A stretch of DNA of 64,000 nt, from positions 124,001-188,000 of the forward strand of contig NZ_FQZS01000004.1 in the NCBI RefSeq assembly GCF_900142105.1, given 5' to 3'. Origin of the DNA: Lutispora thermophila DSM 19022. GTDB taxonomy: Bacteria > Bacillota > Clostridia > Lutisporales > Lutisporaceae. A program made the position numbers and the translations under genes. Shown here piece after piece: positions 56,549-64,000 of this stretch (within the stretch, counting starts at the first letter, position 1; each line of letters begins with the position of its first letter). Under the pieces are notes generated by a model that saw nothing but the letters and a program-made list of their open reading frames with translations, was not told where the DNA came from and ran no database searches.

Positions 56549-57658
56549 ATGAAGATACTTGTAACAGGAGCCAAAGGCTTTATAGGTAAAAATCTCGTGG
56601 CTGAACTTAAAAACAGAAAATATGACGACATATTGGAGTATGATAAAGAAACAGATCCTTCTTTACTTGGAAATTATTGCAAAGAAGCAGATTTTGTATT
56701 TCATCTTGCTGGAGTAAATCGTCCAAAAGAACAATCTGAATTTATGGAAGGTAACTTTGGATTTACTTCAACTTTGCTTAATACACTTAAGAAATATAAA
56801 AACAAATGTCCAGTGATGATGTCATCATCAACTCAGGCTAAACTAGATAATCCATATGGAAAAAGTAAAAAGGCTGGAGAAGATCTGCTATTTGATTATA
56901 GTAGAGAAACTGGCGTGAAAGTACTTATTTATCGTTTCCCTAATGTATTTGGCAAGTGGTGCAAACCAAATTATAATAGTGCAGTAGCAACATTTTGTTA
57001 TAATATTGCTCATGATTTACCTATAACTGTGAATGATCCAAGTGTTGTAATGAATCTTGTGTATATAGATGATGTAGTAAATGAATTGGTAAATGCCCTT
57101 GAAGGAAAAGAAAATAGAAATGGGGACTTTTGTGAGGTTCCAATAGTTCATACAATTACTCTTGGAGCGATTGTTGATTTGATTTATTCCTTTAAGAAAA
57201 GTCGTGAAGAACGATCTATTCCAGATATGTCTGACGCTTTTACAAAGAAATTATATAGTACCTATTTAAGTTATTTGCCAAAAGATAAGTTTAGTTATGA
57301 ACTTAAAATGAACATAGATAACCGAGGTTCATTTACTGAGTTCATAAAAACTCTAGATAGGGGACAAGTATCGATTAATATCTTAAAACCTAGTATTACT
57401 AAAGGAAATCACTGGCATCATACAAAAAATGAGAAATTTCTTGTAGTAAATGGAAAAGGAGTTATCCGTTTCAGGAAAATCGATTGTGATGAAGTTATAG
57501 AGTATTTTGTTAGTGGAGACAAATTGGAAGTAGTAGATATACCTCCTGGTTATACTCATAATATTGAAAATCTTGATGATACAGATATGGTTACTATAAT
57601 GTGGGCCAGTGAGCCATTTGATCCTGAAAAGCCAGATACATATTACTTGGAGGTATAA
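56549..57658 (+). CDS. capF: Bifunctional UDP-FucNAc pathway reductase/epimerase (CapF/FnlB)
   Basis: 369 residues. N-terminal SDR domain (ILVTGAKGFIGKNLVAELKN; active-site SSTQAKLDNPYGKSKKAGED with Tyr-x-x-x-Lys) and C-terminal cupin domain (about 245-369; FTEFIKTLDRGQVSINILKP, KGNHWHHTKNEKFLVVNGKG) with metal-ligand histidines. Matches the two-domain CapF, which epimerises at C3 in the cupin and reduces C4 in the SDR domain. It starts at ATG after GAAAGG and lies 3 bp before the epimerase gene. Confidence 0.94.
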   Translation: MKILVTGAKGFIGKNLVAELKNRKYDDILEYDKETDPSLLGNYCKEADFVFHLAGVNRPKEQSEFMEGNFGFTSTLLNTLKKYKNKCPVMMSSSTQAKLDNPYGKSKKAGEDLLFDYSRETGVKVLIYRFPNVFGKWCKPNYNSAVATFCYNIAHDLPITVNDPSVVMNLVYIDDVVNELVNALEGKENRNGDFCEVPIVHTITLGAIVDLIYSFKKSREERSIPDMSDAFTKKLYSTYLSYLPKDKFSYELKMNIDNRGSFTEFIKTLDRGQVSINILKPSITKGNHWHHTKNEKFLVVNGKGVIRFRKIDCDEVIEYFVSGDKLEVVDIPPGYTHNIENLDDTDMVTIMWASEPFDPEKPDTYYLEV

Positions 57659-57661
57659 CAA

Positions 57662-58786
57662 ATGAAGAAATTAAAGGTTATGACAGTTGTTGGCACGAGA
57701 CCAGAGATTATAAGACTATCAGCTGTTATTAATAAATTGGAAAGTTCAGAAGCAATAGAACATACTCTAGTACATACAGGGCAAAATTACGATTACGAGT
57801 TAAATGAAGTTTTCTTTAAAGATTTTAAACTTAAAAAACCTGACTATTTTCTTAATGTAGCTACTGGAAACGCGATAGAAACTATAGGAAATGTTCTTAT
57901 TAGAATAGACCCTGTTTTAGAAAAAGTAAAGCCAGATGCATTTCTGGTATTAGGAGATACAAATAGTTGTTTATGTGCTATTGCAGCAAAAAGAAGACAT
58001 ATTCCTATCTTCCATATGGAAGCAGGTAATAGATGCTTTGATCAAAGAGTACCAGAAGAGATAAATAGAAAAATAGTAGACCATATAGCAGATATTAACT
58101 TAACTTATAGTGATATTGCTAGAGAATACTTGATAAGTGAAGGATTCCCAGCAGATAGAATTATTAAAACAGGAAGTCCTATGTTTGAAGTTATTAACTC
58201 TAGAAGAAATGATATTGCAAAGTCCGATGTTCTAAAAAGATTAGGACTTGAAGAAGGTAAATATTTCGTAGTATCTGCTCATAGGGAAGAGAATATAAAC
58301 TCAGAAGTTAATTTCTTAGACTTAGTAGATAGTTTAAATGCTGTAGCAGAAAAGTATGAAATCCCTTTGATTGTAAGCACACATCCTAGAACTAAAAAGA
58401 TGATAGAGGCTAAAGGTATTAAATTTAATCCATTAATTAAAACAATGAAACCTTTAGGATTTAATGATTATGTAAAACTACAAATAAGTGCAAAAGCAGT
58501 ATTAAGTGATAGTGGTACTATAAGTGAAGAATCATCAATTTTAGGATTTAAAGCTCTTAATTTGAGACAAGCTCATGAAAGACCAGAGGCAATGGAAGAG
58601 GCAGCGGTTATGATGGTAGGGCTTAAAAAAGAAAGAATACTACAAGGGTTAGAAGTATTGGAAACTCAAGAAAATGGCACCTTAAGGTTAGTTAGCGATT
58701 ATTGTATGCCAAATGTTTCAGATAAGGTATTAAGGATTATCCTTTCCTATACTGATTATATAAATAGAGTTGTATGGGGAATGTAA
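57662..58786 (+). CDS. capG: UDP-N-acetylglucosamine 2-epimerase family (CapG/FnlC)
   Basis: 374 residues, non-hydrolysing WecB-like fold. KVMTVVGTRPEIIRLSAVIN start, HTGQNYDYELNEVFFKDF, HMEAGNRCFDQRVPEEINRK with active-site acids, VSAHREENIN, and LSDSGTISEESSILG for UDP binding. Position after capE and capF identifies it as the last enzyme of UDP-L-FucNAc synthesis rather than ordinary ManNAc formation. The CFDQRVPEE variant of the usual AGLRS segment is also typical of CapG. Confidence 0.93.
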   Translation: MKKLKVMTVVGTRPEIIRLSAVINKLESSEAIEHTLVHTGQNYDYELNEVFFKDFKLKKPDYFLNVATGNAIETIGNVLIRIDPVLEKVKPDAFLVLGDTNSCLCAIAAKRRHIPIFHMEAGNRCFDQRVPEEINRKIVDHIADINLTYSDIAREYLISEGFPADRIIKTGSPMFEVINSRRNDIAKSDVLKRLGLEEGKYFVVSAHREENINSEVNFLDLVDSLNAVAEKYEIPLIVSTHPRTKKMIEAKGIKFNPLIKTMKPLGFNDYVKLQISAKAVLSDSGTISEESSILGFKALNLRQAHERPEAMEEAAVMMVGLKKERILQGLEVLETQENGTLRLVSDYCMPNVSDKVLRIILSYTDYINRVVWGM

Positions 58787-58818
58787 AATTCATAATTTTG
58801 AAAATGGAGAGATTAACG

Positions 58819-59970
58819 ATGAGTAGAAGAAGTGAGGTTATAGAGATTACAATTTTAATATTAGTGAGTTTCTCTCCGCTGCTATCGCAACCATTAAAAG
58901 CAGCATTGATACTGTTTATTTTAATTTTAAATAATAAATATTTACTAAAGTTTTCAAAGGGTAAAGCTATTATACTTGGAATATTTATGACAATATTTAT
59001 TTTTAGTTCAGTTCTTGATTTAAGGAACATATCTTCATTATCGCAATTTAATATACTGAATCTGTATTTTCCTTTGTGTATACTTTTAGGTTATGTTATA
59101 AGTGAAAAGTATACATTAAGCAGATTTTTTTATCTTTTAGATAAAGTTATATTTATATTAGCGATATTTTCTCTAATAGGCGTATTTATTTATACATTTA
59201 TTCCAAATGTAATAAATTATTTACCAGTATATCATTATTATCATACAACTCATAAAACAGCTTATTTTTTTAATATTTTAACTAATGGACCAAATGGTAT
59301 TTTAAAAAGGAATGCGGGCATAGCCTGGGAACCAGGTGCGTTTCAGTTTATACTAAATTTGGGGTTATACTCATATTTAAATACCAATAAAAAAACAAGC
59401 TTGTTTAGAATTGCAATTTATTCAGTTGCAATTATTACCACAAGATCAACAGCTGGTATTTTAATATTTATCGCGATAACATCTAAATTATTTTTAGAAG
59501 ATAAAAAAGCTAGAGTTATAATATTATCATCTGTTCTGGTTTTTGGAGGTTTAATTATAGAAGAACTGACATATCAATATAAATATAAATTATTTGGAAG
59601 TTATGCGTTTCAGATTAGATTAGAGCCTTTATTGAATGCTTTTAATGTTGGTAAAAAACATTTCTTTGGTTTAGGAAATAGTGGTTTTGATATTTTATAT
59701 AGAAATATTACTACTCCTCCATGGGATTCAATTGGTCAGATATTTATTAGATATGGTTATCCTTTATTTATATGTATAATTGTTTGCTTACTTCAACATA
59801 TAAAAAGACACAAGATACTTTTTATAATTCTTGTGATTACTTATAGTAGTCAAAACATTTGGTTTTTTCCACTAGTTACAACATTTTATTTCAATTTTAT
59901 TGAAAAAGAAAAAAAGAACAAAAGAAATAATATTAAGGTGGAGAATTATGAAAATATTATGGTTAGTTAA
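58819..59970 (+). CDS. Wzy-like polysaccharide polymerase
   Basis: About 383 residues from ATG 58819 (GGAGAG seven bases upstream; an ATG at 58774 inside capG is in frame but has no RBS). About ten to eleven TM segments spread over the whole length (IILGIFMTIFIFSSVLDL, FIFLAIFSLIGVFIYTF-like stretches). A periplasmic loop has NAGIAWEPGAFQFILNLGLY (GxxWEPG) and LGNSGFDILYRN, features of O-antigen/EPS polymerases. Third polymerase/ligase-type protein in the cluster. Very low GC and poor conservation are usual for Wzy. The end overlaps the next gene by 23 bp. Confidence 0.8.
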   Translation: MSRRSEVIEITILILVSFSPLLSQPLKAALILFILILNNKYLLKFSKGKAIILGIFMTIFIFSSVLDLRNISSLSQFNILNLYFPLCILLGYVISEKYTLSRFFYLLDKVIFILAIFSLIGVFIYTFIPNVINYLPVYHYYHTTHKTAYFFNILTNGPNGILKRNAGIAWEPGAFQFILNLGLYSYLNTNKKTSLFRIAIYSVAIITTRSTAGILIFIAITSKLFLEDKKARVIILSSVLVFGGLIIEELTYQYKYKLFGSYAFQIRLEPLLNAFNVGKKHFFGLGNSGFDILYRNITTPPWDSIGQIFIRYGYPLFICIIVCLLQHIKRHKILFIILVITYSSQNIWFFPLVTTFYFNFIEKEKKNKRNNIKVENYENIMVS

Positions 59971-61210
59971 CATACCATTACCAGAGGCAAGCTTATTGAT
60001 GGGAGAAAAACCATTGCCATATGGAGGATGGTTACTAGAGGTATCTAAATTTATATCAAAAAGAGAAGATGTGGACTTATATATAGCATTTCCACATAAG
60101 CGAGTAAATAAATATAGAATACTATATGGAGAAAATATAATCTATTATGCATTTAAACATATAAATGAAAGAAACTATAAATCTATTAGATGTAAAAAAA
60201 TACTTGAGTGTATTTTTAAAGAAGTAAAACCTGATTTAGTTCATGTGTATGGAACAGAACTTCTACATACATTAGCTTTTATAAATATATGTAGGGAACT
60301 TGATATTAAAGTGGTAATTTCAATCCAAGGATTGGTATCAGTAATCTCAAGACATATGTATGCAGGTCTTCCTTTTAGAGCAATTTATGGAGCAACTGTT
60401 AGAAATATTTTACTGAAGGATAATGTATCAGGATTAAAAAATTTATTTGCTAAACGTGGAAAATTAGAAATAGAGGCTATAAAGAGAACTAATCATATTA
60501 TAGGAAGAACAACATGGGACAAAGCATGTATATCACAGATAAATCCTAATGCAAAATATTATTTCTGCAATGAGACATTGCGGAATGAGTTTTATAAACA
60601 TAGCTGGGAGTTAGATAAATGTGAAAAGCATTCTATCTTTCTTAGCCAGTGTCAATATCCAATAAAAGGGTTACATTATGTTCTTGAGGCATTGGCTATT
60701 ATTTTAAGACAGTATCCAGATGCAAAACTGTATGTTAGTGGCAAAAATATTATAAAATCTGATACTATAAAAGATAAGATGCTTATGACGTATTATGGAA
60801 GATACATAAAAAAAATGATTATGAAATTAGGTTTAGAAAATAGCATTGTATTTACCGGTGTGTTAGATGAAAAAAGCATGTGTGAAGCATATTTAAAATC
60901 TCATGTTTTTGTCTGTGCATCATCTATTGAAAATAGCCCTAATTCTTTAGGAGAAGCAATGATATTAGGTGTACCATGTGTTGTATCGGATGTTGGTGGT
61001 ATATCCGATATGATCAGGCATATGGAAGAAGGTTTTGTGTATCAATCAGATGCACCTTATATGTTAGCTCATTATATATGTGAGATATTTAATAATGAAG
61101 ATTTAGCTTTAGAATTTTCTAAGAATGCTAGAATACATGCACTGAAGACACACGATAGACAAGAAAATTTAAATAGATTATTACATATATATGAAGAATT
61201 TTTAAAATGA
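59948..61210 (+). CDS. Glycosyltransferase family 4
   Basis: 420 residues from ATG 59948 (AAGGTGG upstream; an earlier in-frame ATG at 59900 lies inside the previous gene). N-terminal MKILWLVNIPLPEASLLMGE with GGWL, as in a GT4 subgroup of capsule clusters. C-lobe SIFLSQCQYPIKGLHYVLEA, YVSGKNI, and the EX7E site SSIENSPNSLGEAMILGVPC with VVSDVGGISD. Donor unknown. The reading frame is complete and the EX7E site intact. Last intact gene before the IS982 remnant. Confidence 0.9.
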   Translation: MKILWLVNIPLPEASLLMGEKPLPYGGWLLEVSKFISKREDVDLYIAFPHKRVNKYRILYGENIIYYAFKHINERNYKSIRCKKILECIFKEVKPDLVHVYGTELLHTLAFINICRELDIKVVISIQGLVSVISRHMYAGLPFRAIYGATVRNILLKDNVSGLKNLFAKRGKLEIEAIKRTNHIIGRTTWDKACISQINPNAKYYFCNETLRNEFYKHSWELDKCEKHSIFLSQCQYPIKGLHYVLEALAIILRQYPDAKLYVSGKNIIKSDTIKDKMLMTYYGRYIKKMIMKLGLENSIVFTGVLDEKSMCEAYLKSHVFVCASSIENSPNSLGEAMILGVPCVVSDVGGISDMIRHMEEGFVYQSDAPYMLAHYICEIFNNEDLALEFSKNARIHALKTHDRQENLNRLLHIYEEFLK

Positions 61211-61570
61211 TTTGATTACTAATACATAGTTGTTTAAGCCTATTTGACTTAAAAAATATAATGTTTTTATATAGGAATGAGTAAATACAGATTAAGTATT
61301 ATATTAAGAAATTATGTAATACAGATTTATAAATTTTACAAGAAGTTATTTAGAATTTGTGATTAGAGTTTGCAGGTGAACTTTATAATGCACATAATAG
61401 TTATTACCATATTCTTAAGAAAATATATGTAAATTATATGAAATTGCATTTTAATAATAAATTTAACTTGTTGTGCTAGCTTTGAATTACCAAAAATCTA
61501 CGAATGAAAAACTCCAACATATTATGTAATCTATCATTAGTAACCACAAAAATGATAGGGGGTCACATAT
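61211..61570. other. Non-coding gap before IS982 remnant
   Basis: AT-rich. One open stretch near 61372-61480 reads FAGELYNAHNSYYHILKKIY but has no start or recognisable family. Probably decayed coding DNA. No hairpin terminator was found. Confidence 0.4.
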
Positions 61571-62357
61571 ATGCTGGAGTCTGATAGAAACTATTCTATC
61601 AAAGAAATTGGAGATTTAAAAGAATTTATAACTGTCGTTTATGTCATAATTGACGATATTTACTAGGAAGTTACTCCAGCACATATTAAAAATCATTGTA
61701 ATATCAATACTTCAAAAACGAGTGATAGTGAAATAATTACCTTAAGCATTGTTGCTGAATTATTAACCATTGATTCAGAAAATGCTTAGTTTGGCTTCTG
61801 TAAGAAAATATGAGAGACTTGTTTCCAAGGCTATGCAGCAGGTCTAGATTTAATAGAATCAGAAGAAACCTTCATGCAGTGATAGAAGAAATCCGGAAGA
61901 AGATTTTTGTTCTTACAGGATATGTAAACCAACCATACAGGATTATTGACAGCATTCCAATTCCAGTATGCAATTTGGTAGAGCATATTTTCATAAGACA
62001 TCCAAAGGATTTGGTACTACTTATGGTAAATGTGCATCCAAAAAGGAAACATATCTGGGATATAAACTACACATGCTTACAACCATAGATGGTTTCATAA
62101 CTGATGAAGAGTAACAGCAAAATTAAATTTCCTAAAGAATTGCGATAAACTATCTTTAGATTAAGGCAGAGGATTGAGACAACAGCGTCCCAGTTTACTT
62201 GCAAACTCAATATTGAGAGAGTACTAGCACGAAGTTTTTATGGGGGTTGCAAGCAAGGATTAAAGCCAAGCTATTGGCTTATAACTTGTGTTATTACATC
62301 AACAAACTTATGGGTCGTGAGTTACAATCAAGAATCAAAGAGTTAGTATTTGGATAA
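61571..62357 (+). pseudogene. Decayed IS982-family transposase
   Basis: Pieces of one transposase are readable: MLESDRNYSIKEIGDLKEFI, TSDSEIITLSIVAELLTIDS, MRDLFPRLCSRSRFNRIRRN, IRKKIFVLTGYVNQPYRIID and a C-terminal QSRIKELVFG, in IS982 order. TAG codons interrupt it at about 61664 and 61787, and at least two frameshifts occur. A fragment at 61810-62088 is open but is part of this remnant. The non-coding tail to 62530 shows one further short open peptide (NYIAQEVKLEQIGNEICNAD), unrecognised. Confidence 0.85.
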
Positions 62358-62550
62358 TTAATCCACATAAGTATTATTTAGCAGGGATTCTATACCCTTA
62401 CTAATTGGTATAATATTCCTTTCAGTTAAATCGAATTATATAGCACAAGAGGTTAAGTTAGAGCAAATCGGAAACGAGATTTGTAATGCTGATGTTTATG
62501 CTCAATATTTAGCTAAATAAGTGATAAAGTAGTGTGGAGGTAAAATAATT

Positions 62551-63366
62551 ATGGAAGACTCAATATTACGACAATTACAAATAAAAGAGCTCGAAATTCT
62601 TTTAGAAATTGATAAGATATGTAAAAAGAATAATTTAACATACTATCTGATAGGTGGATCAGCTTTAGGTGCAATAAGGCATAATGGATTTATACCATGG
62701 GATGATGATATTGATATTGGTCTTCCTAGAAAAGATTATGAAGCATTTTTAAATATATGTAAAACTGAATTGGACAGCAACTACTTTTTACAGACATGGA
62801 AAACAGATAAAAATTATATAAACGAATACGCAAAAGTAAGGTTGAATAATACAGCTTTTGTTGAAGAAGGAGTAGAAGAGCGTGATATGCATCATGGAAT
62901 TTTTGTCGATGTTTATCCAATAGATGGAACATATAAAAATAAAATAATGCGATATATGCACAAACTGTTATATAATATATTGTGTCGTATAAGTGGATGT
63001 AAAATTAATACATATTCAACAAATAAATTGAAAGGTTTTATTAAAAAGATTGTTTCTTTTATATTTCCTTTTAAGTTTATACATATAACAATTGATTGGG
63101 TAATTTCAAGAGTTCCAGTTTCAGAAGCGCAATTAATTGGTAACATCTTAGGCAGAGCAGGTTATGACAAAGAATTAATGCCAAAAGAGTATTTTGGTAT
63201 ACCAATAGAACATGAGTTCGAAGGATATATGTTACCTATTCCAAATAATTGGGATAAATATCTGACTAGATTATATGGAGATTATATGCAAATTCCACCG
63301 TTAGAAAAAAGGGAATCTCATAAACCAGTATATATAAGTTTTAATCATGAATATAAACCTAAATAA
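62551..63366 (+). CDS. LicD-family phosphotransferase
   Basis: 271 residues, nucleotidyltransferase-like fold. The signature YYLIGGSALGAIRHNGFIPW followed by DDDIDIGLPRKDYEAF holds the metal-binding Asp residues. A second segment is HGIFVDVYPIDGT. LicD proteins transfer phosphocholine or other phospho-groups (e.g. ribitol- or glycerol-phosphate type donors) onto glycans. It starts at ATG after GGAGG. The next gene is an IspD/TarI-type cytidylyltransferase, so a CDP-alditol donor is the likely substrate here; that is inference. Confidence 0.92.
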   Translation: MEDSILRQLQIKELEILLEIDKICKKNNLTYYLIGGSALGAIRHNGFIPWDDDIDIGLPRKDYEAFLNICKTELDSNYFLQTWKTDKNYINEYAKVRLNNTAFVEEGVEERDMHHGIFVDVYPIDGTYKNKIMRYMHKLLYNILCRISGCKINTYSTNKLKGFIKKIVSFIFPFKFIHITIDWVISRVPVSEAQLIGNILGRAGYDKELMPKEYFGIPIEHEFEGYMLPIPNNWDKYLTRLYGDYMQIPPLEKRESHKPVYISFNHEYKPK

Positions 63367-63434
63367 GCTAGTATTTTTTATAATTTAGTTAATATAAAAC
63401 TTGATGGATAAAATTGTATTATGGAGTGAAAAAG

Positions 63435-64000
63435 ATGAATGTTGCTGTTATTTTAGCTGGTGGTCATGGAACTAGGATGGGAATTATTGACAAACCAAAG
63501 CAATTTATTGATGTATATGGAAAGCCAATATTAATTCATACATTAGAGATTTTTGATGCAAATTTAGATATCGACGCTATAGCTGTTGTATGTTTAGATG
63601 ACTGGCACGAAGATTTGAGTATATGGCTTAGAAAGTATGAATTAAATAAAGTTAAATGGATAGTTAGAGGAGGAAAAACAAGACAGGAATCTGTAAGGAA
63701 TGCTATCGAAGTAATAAAAACAAGTTGCAATGGTGATGATATAGTTATTATTCACGATGCAGCTAGACCATTAGTATCAAACAGAATAATTAAGGAAAAT
63801 ATTGAGTTAGCAAAAAAATATGGAGCTGTGGATACTGTTATACCAACTACAGATACTATAATTAGAAGCAAGGATGGGAATAAGATATTTGATGTACCAG
63901 TAAGAAGAGAATTATATTTAGGACAAACTCCTCAAAGTTTTAAATACTCAATTATTTTGGAAGCACATGATAAAGCTGTAAAAGATGGCATATTAGATGC
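63435..64000 (+). CDS. IspD/TarI-type cytidylyltransferase (3' end outside window)
   Basis: At least 188 residues. CTP-binding MNVAVILAGGHGTRMG and KPKQFIDVYGKPILIHTLEI, with IIHDAARPLVSN and TDTIIRSKDG later, identify the IspD superfamily. Its place after licD favours a TarI-like CDP-ribitol (or related alditol) synthesis over the MEP-pathway IspD. The frame is open to the last base. It starts at ATG 63435; the upstream ATGGAGTGAA carries a weak GGAG. Confidence 0.88.
   Translation, partial: MNVAVILAGGHGTRMGIIDKPKQFIDVYGKPILIHTLEIFDANLDIDAIAVVCLDDWHEDLSIWLRKYELNKVKWIVRGGKTRQESVRNAIEVIKTSCNGDDIVIIHDAARPLVSNRIIKENIELAKKYGAVDTVIPTTDTIIRSKDGNKIFDVPVRRELYLGQTPQSFKYSIILEAHDKAVKDGILD

Noticed and set aside
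61810-62088. 92-residue ORF as an independent gene
   Set aside because: It is the middle of a decayed IS982 transposase with stops and frameshifts on both sides.

Overview
The window is AT-rich chromosomal DNA of a Gram-positive, S-layer-bearing, amino-acid-fermenting anaerobe, most likely a clostridium of the Tissierellales/Peptostreptococcales type. The evidence is a lysine-fermentation operon (kamA to kamE), many secreted SLH-domain proteins, a dlt-like envelope acylation operon, GGAGG-type ribosome binding sites, and a probable selenoprotein. The genus cannot be fixed from this sequence alone. No rRNA, tRNA, CRISPR array or prophage was seen.

Layout. 1-6.4 kb: lysine aminomutase operon (lysine 2,3-aminomutase, cut by the window start; a P-loop protein and a MutS-like ATPase; lysine 5,6-aminomutase alpha and beta). 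6.5-8.5 kb: a HesB-like ORF with an in-frame TGA (probable selenocysteine) and a CLC-type H+/Cl- exchanger. 8.6-14.3 kb: gene remnants (SLH domain, lactate-oxidase-like C-terminus), a parvulin foldase, an amino-acid-type chemoreceptor, a membrane pseudokinase/PKD protein, and a promoter-plus-terminator unit for a small C-rich RNA. 14.6-19.0 kb (minus strand): a dlt-like operon with a DltD-like SGNH protein, an MBOAT acyltransferase, a 33-residue microprotein absent from ordinary gene calls, an acyl carrier protein and an acetyl-CoA-synthetase-like ligase. 19.2-41.2 kb: surface-protein district with a 2082-residue IPT/TIG protein, two SLH proteins, a CtpA protease, CTP synthase, a four-repeat secreted protein and a 1459-residue S-layer protein behind a near-consensus promoter. 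Three small host-associated genes here (one GxxExxY, two four-helix-bundle S23) are each broken by one small lesion. 41.4-64 kb: a polysaccharide or S-layer-glycan cluster with O-antigen ligase/polymerase proteins, Wzz, PglC-type initiating transferase, PglD-type acetyltransferase, DegT aminotransferase, glycosyltransferases, the CapE-CapF-CapG UDP-FucNAc pathway, LicD and an IspD/TarI cytidylyltransferase cut by the window end. IS remnants and a decayed glycosyltransferase interrupt it.

How it fits together. The first part feeds on lysine and probably senses amino acids. The middle builds and modifies the envelope: secretion foldase, wall-polymer acylation, SLH-anchored S-layer proteins. The last part makes the glycan. 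Intergenic DNA is strewn with short dispersed repeats (a CTAGTGACCAG-type, a CCTAAAGGAATACC-type, and GGGGACGGTTCTC hairpins).

The most interesting observations are the rearranged dlt-like operon whose microprotein ends in an F-x-Y-x-x-F acyl-shuttle hexapeptide while its ligase looks acetyl-CoA-synthetase-like, the HesB-like selenoprotein candidate, and the C-rich small RNA.
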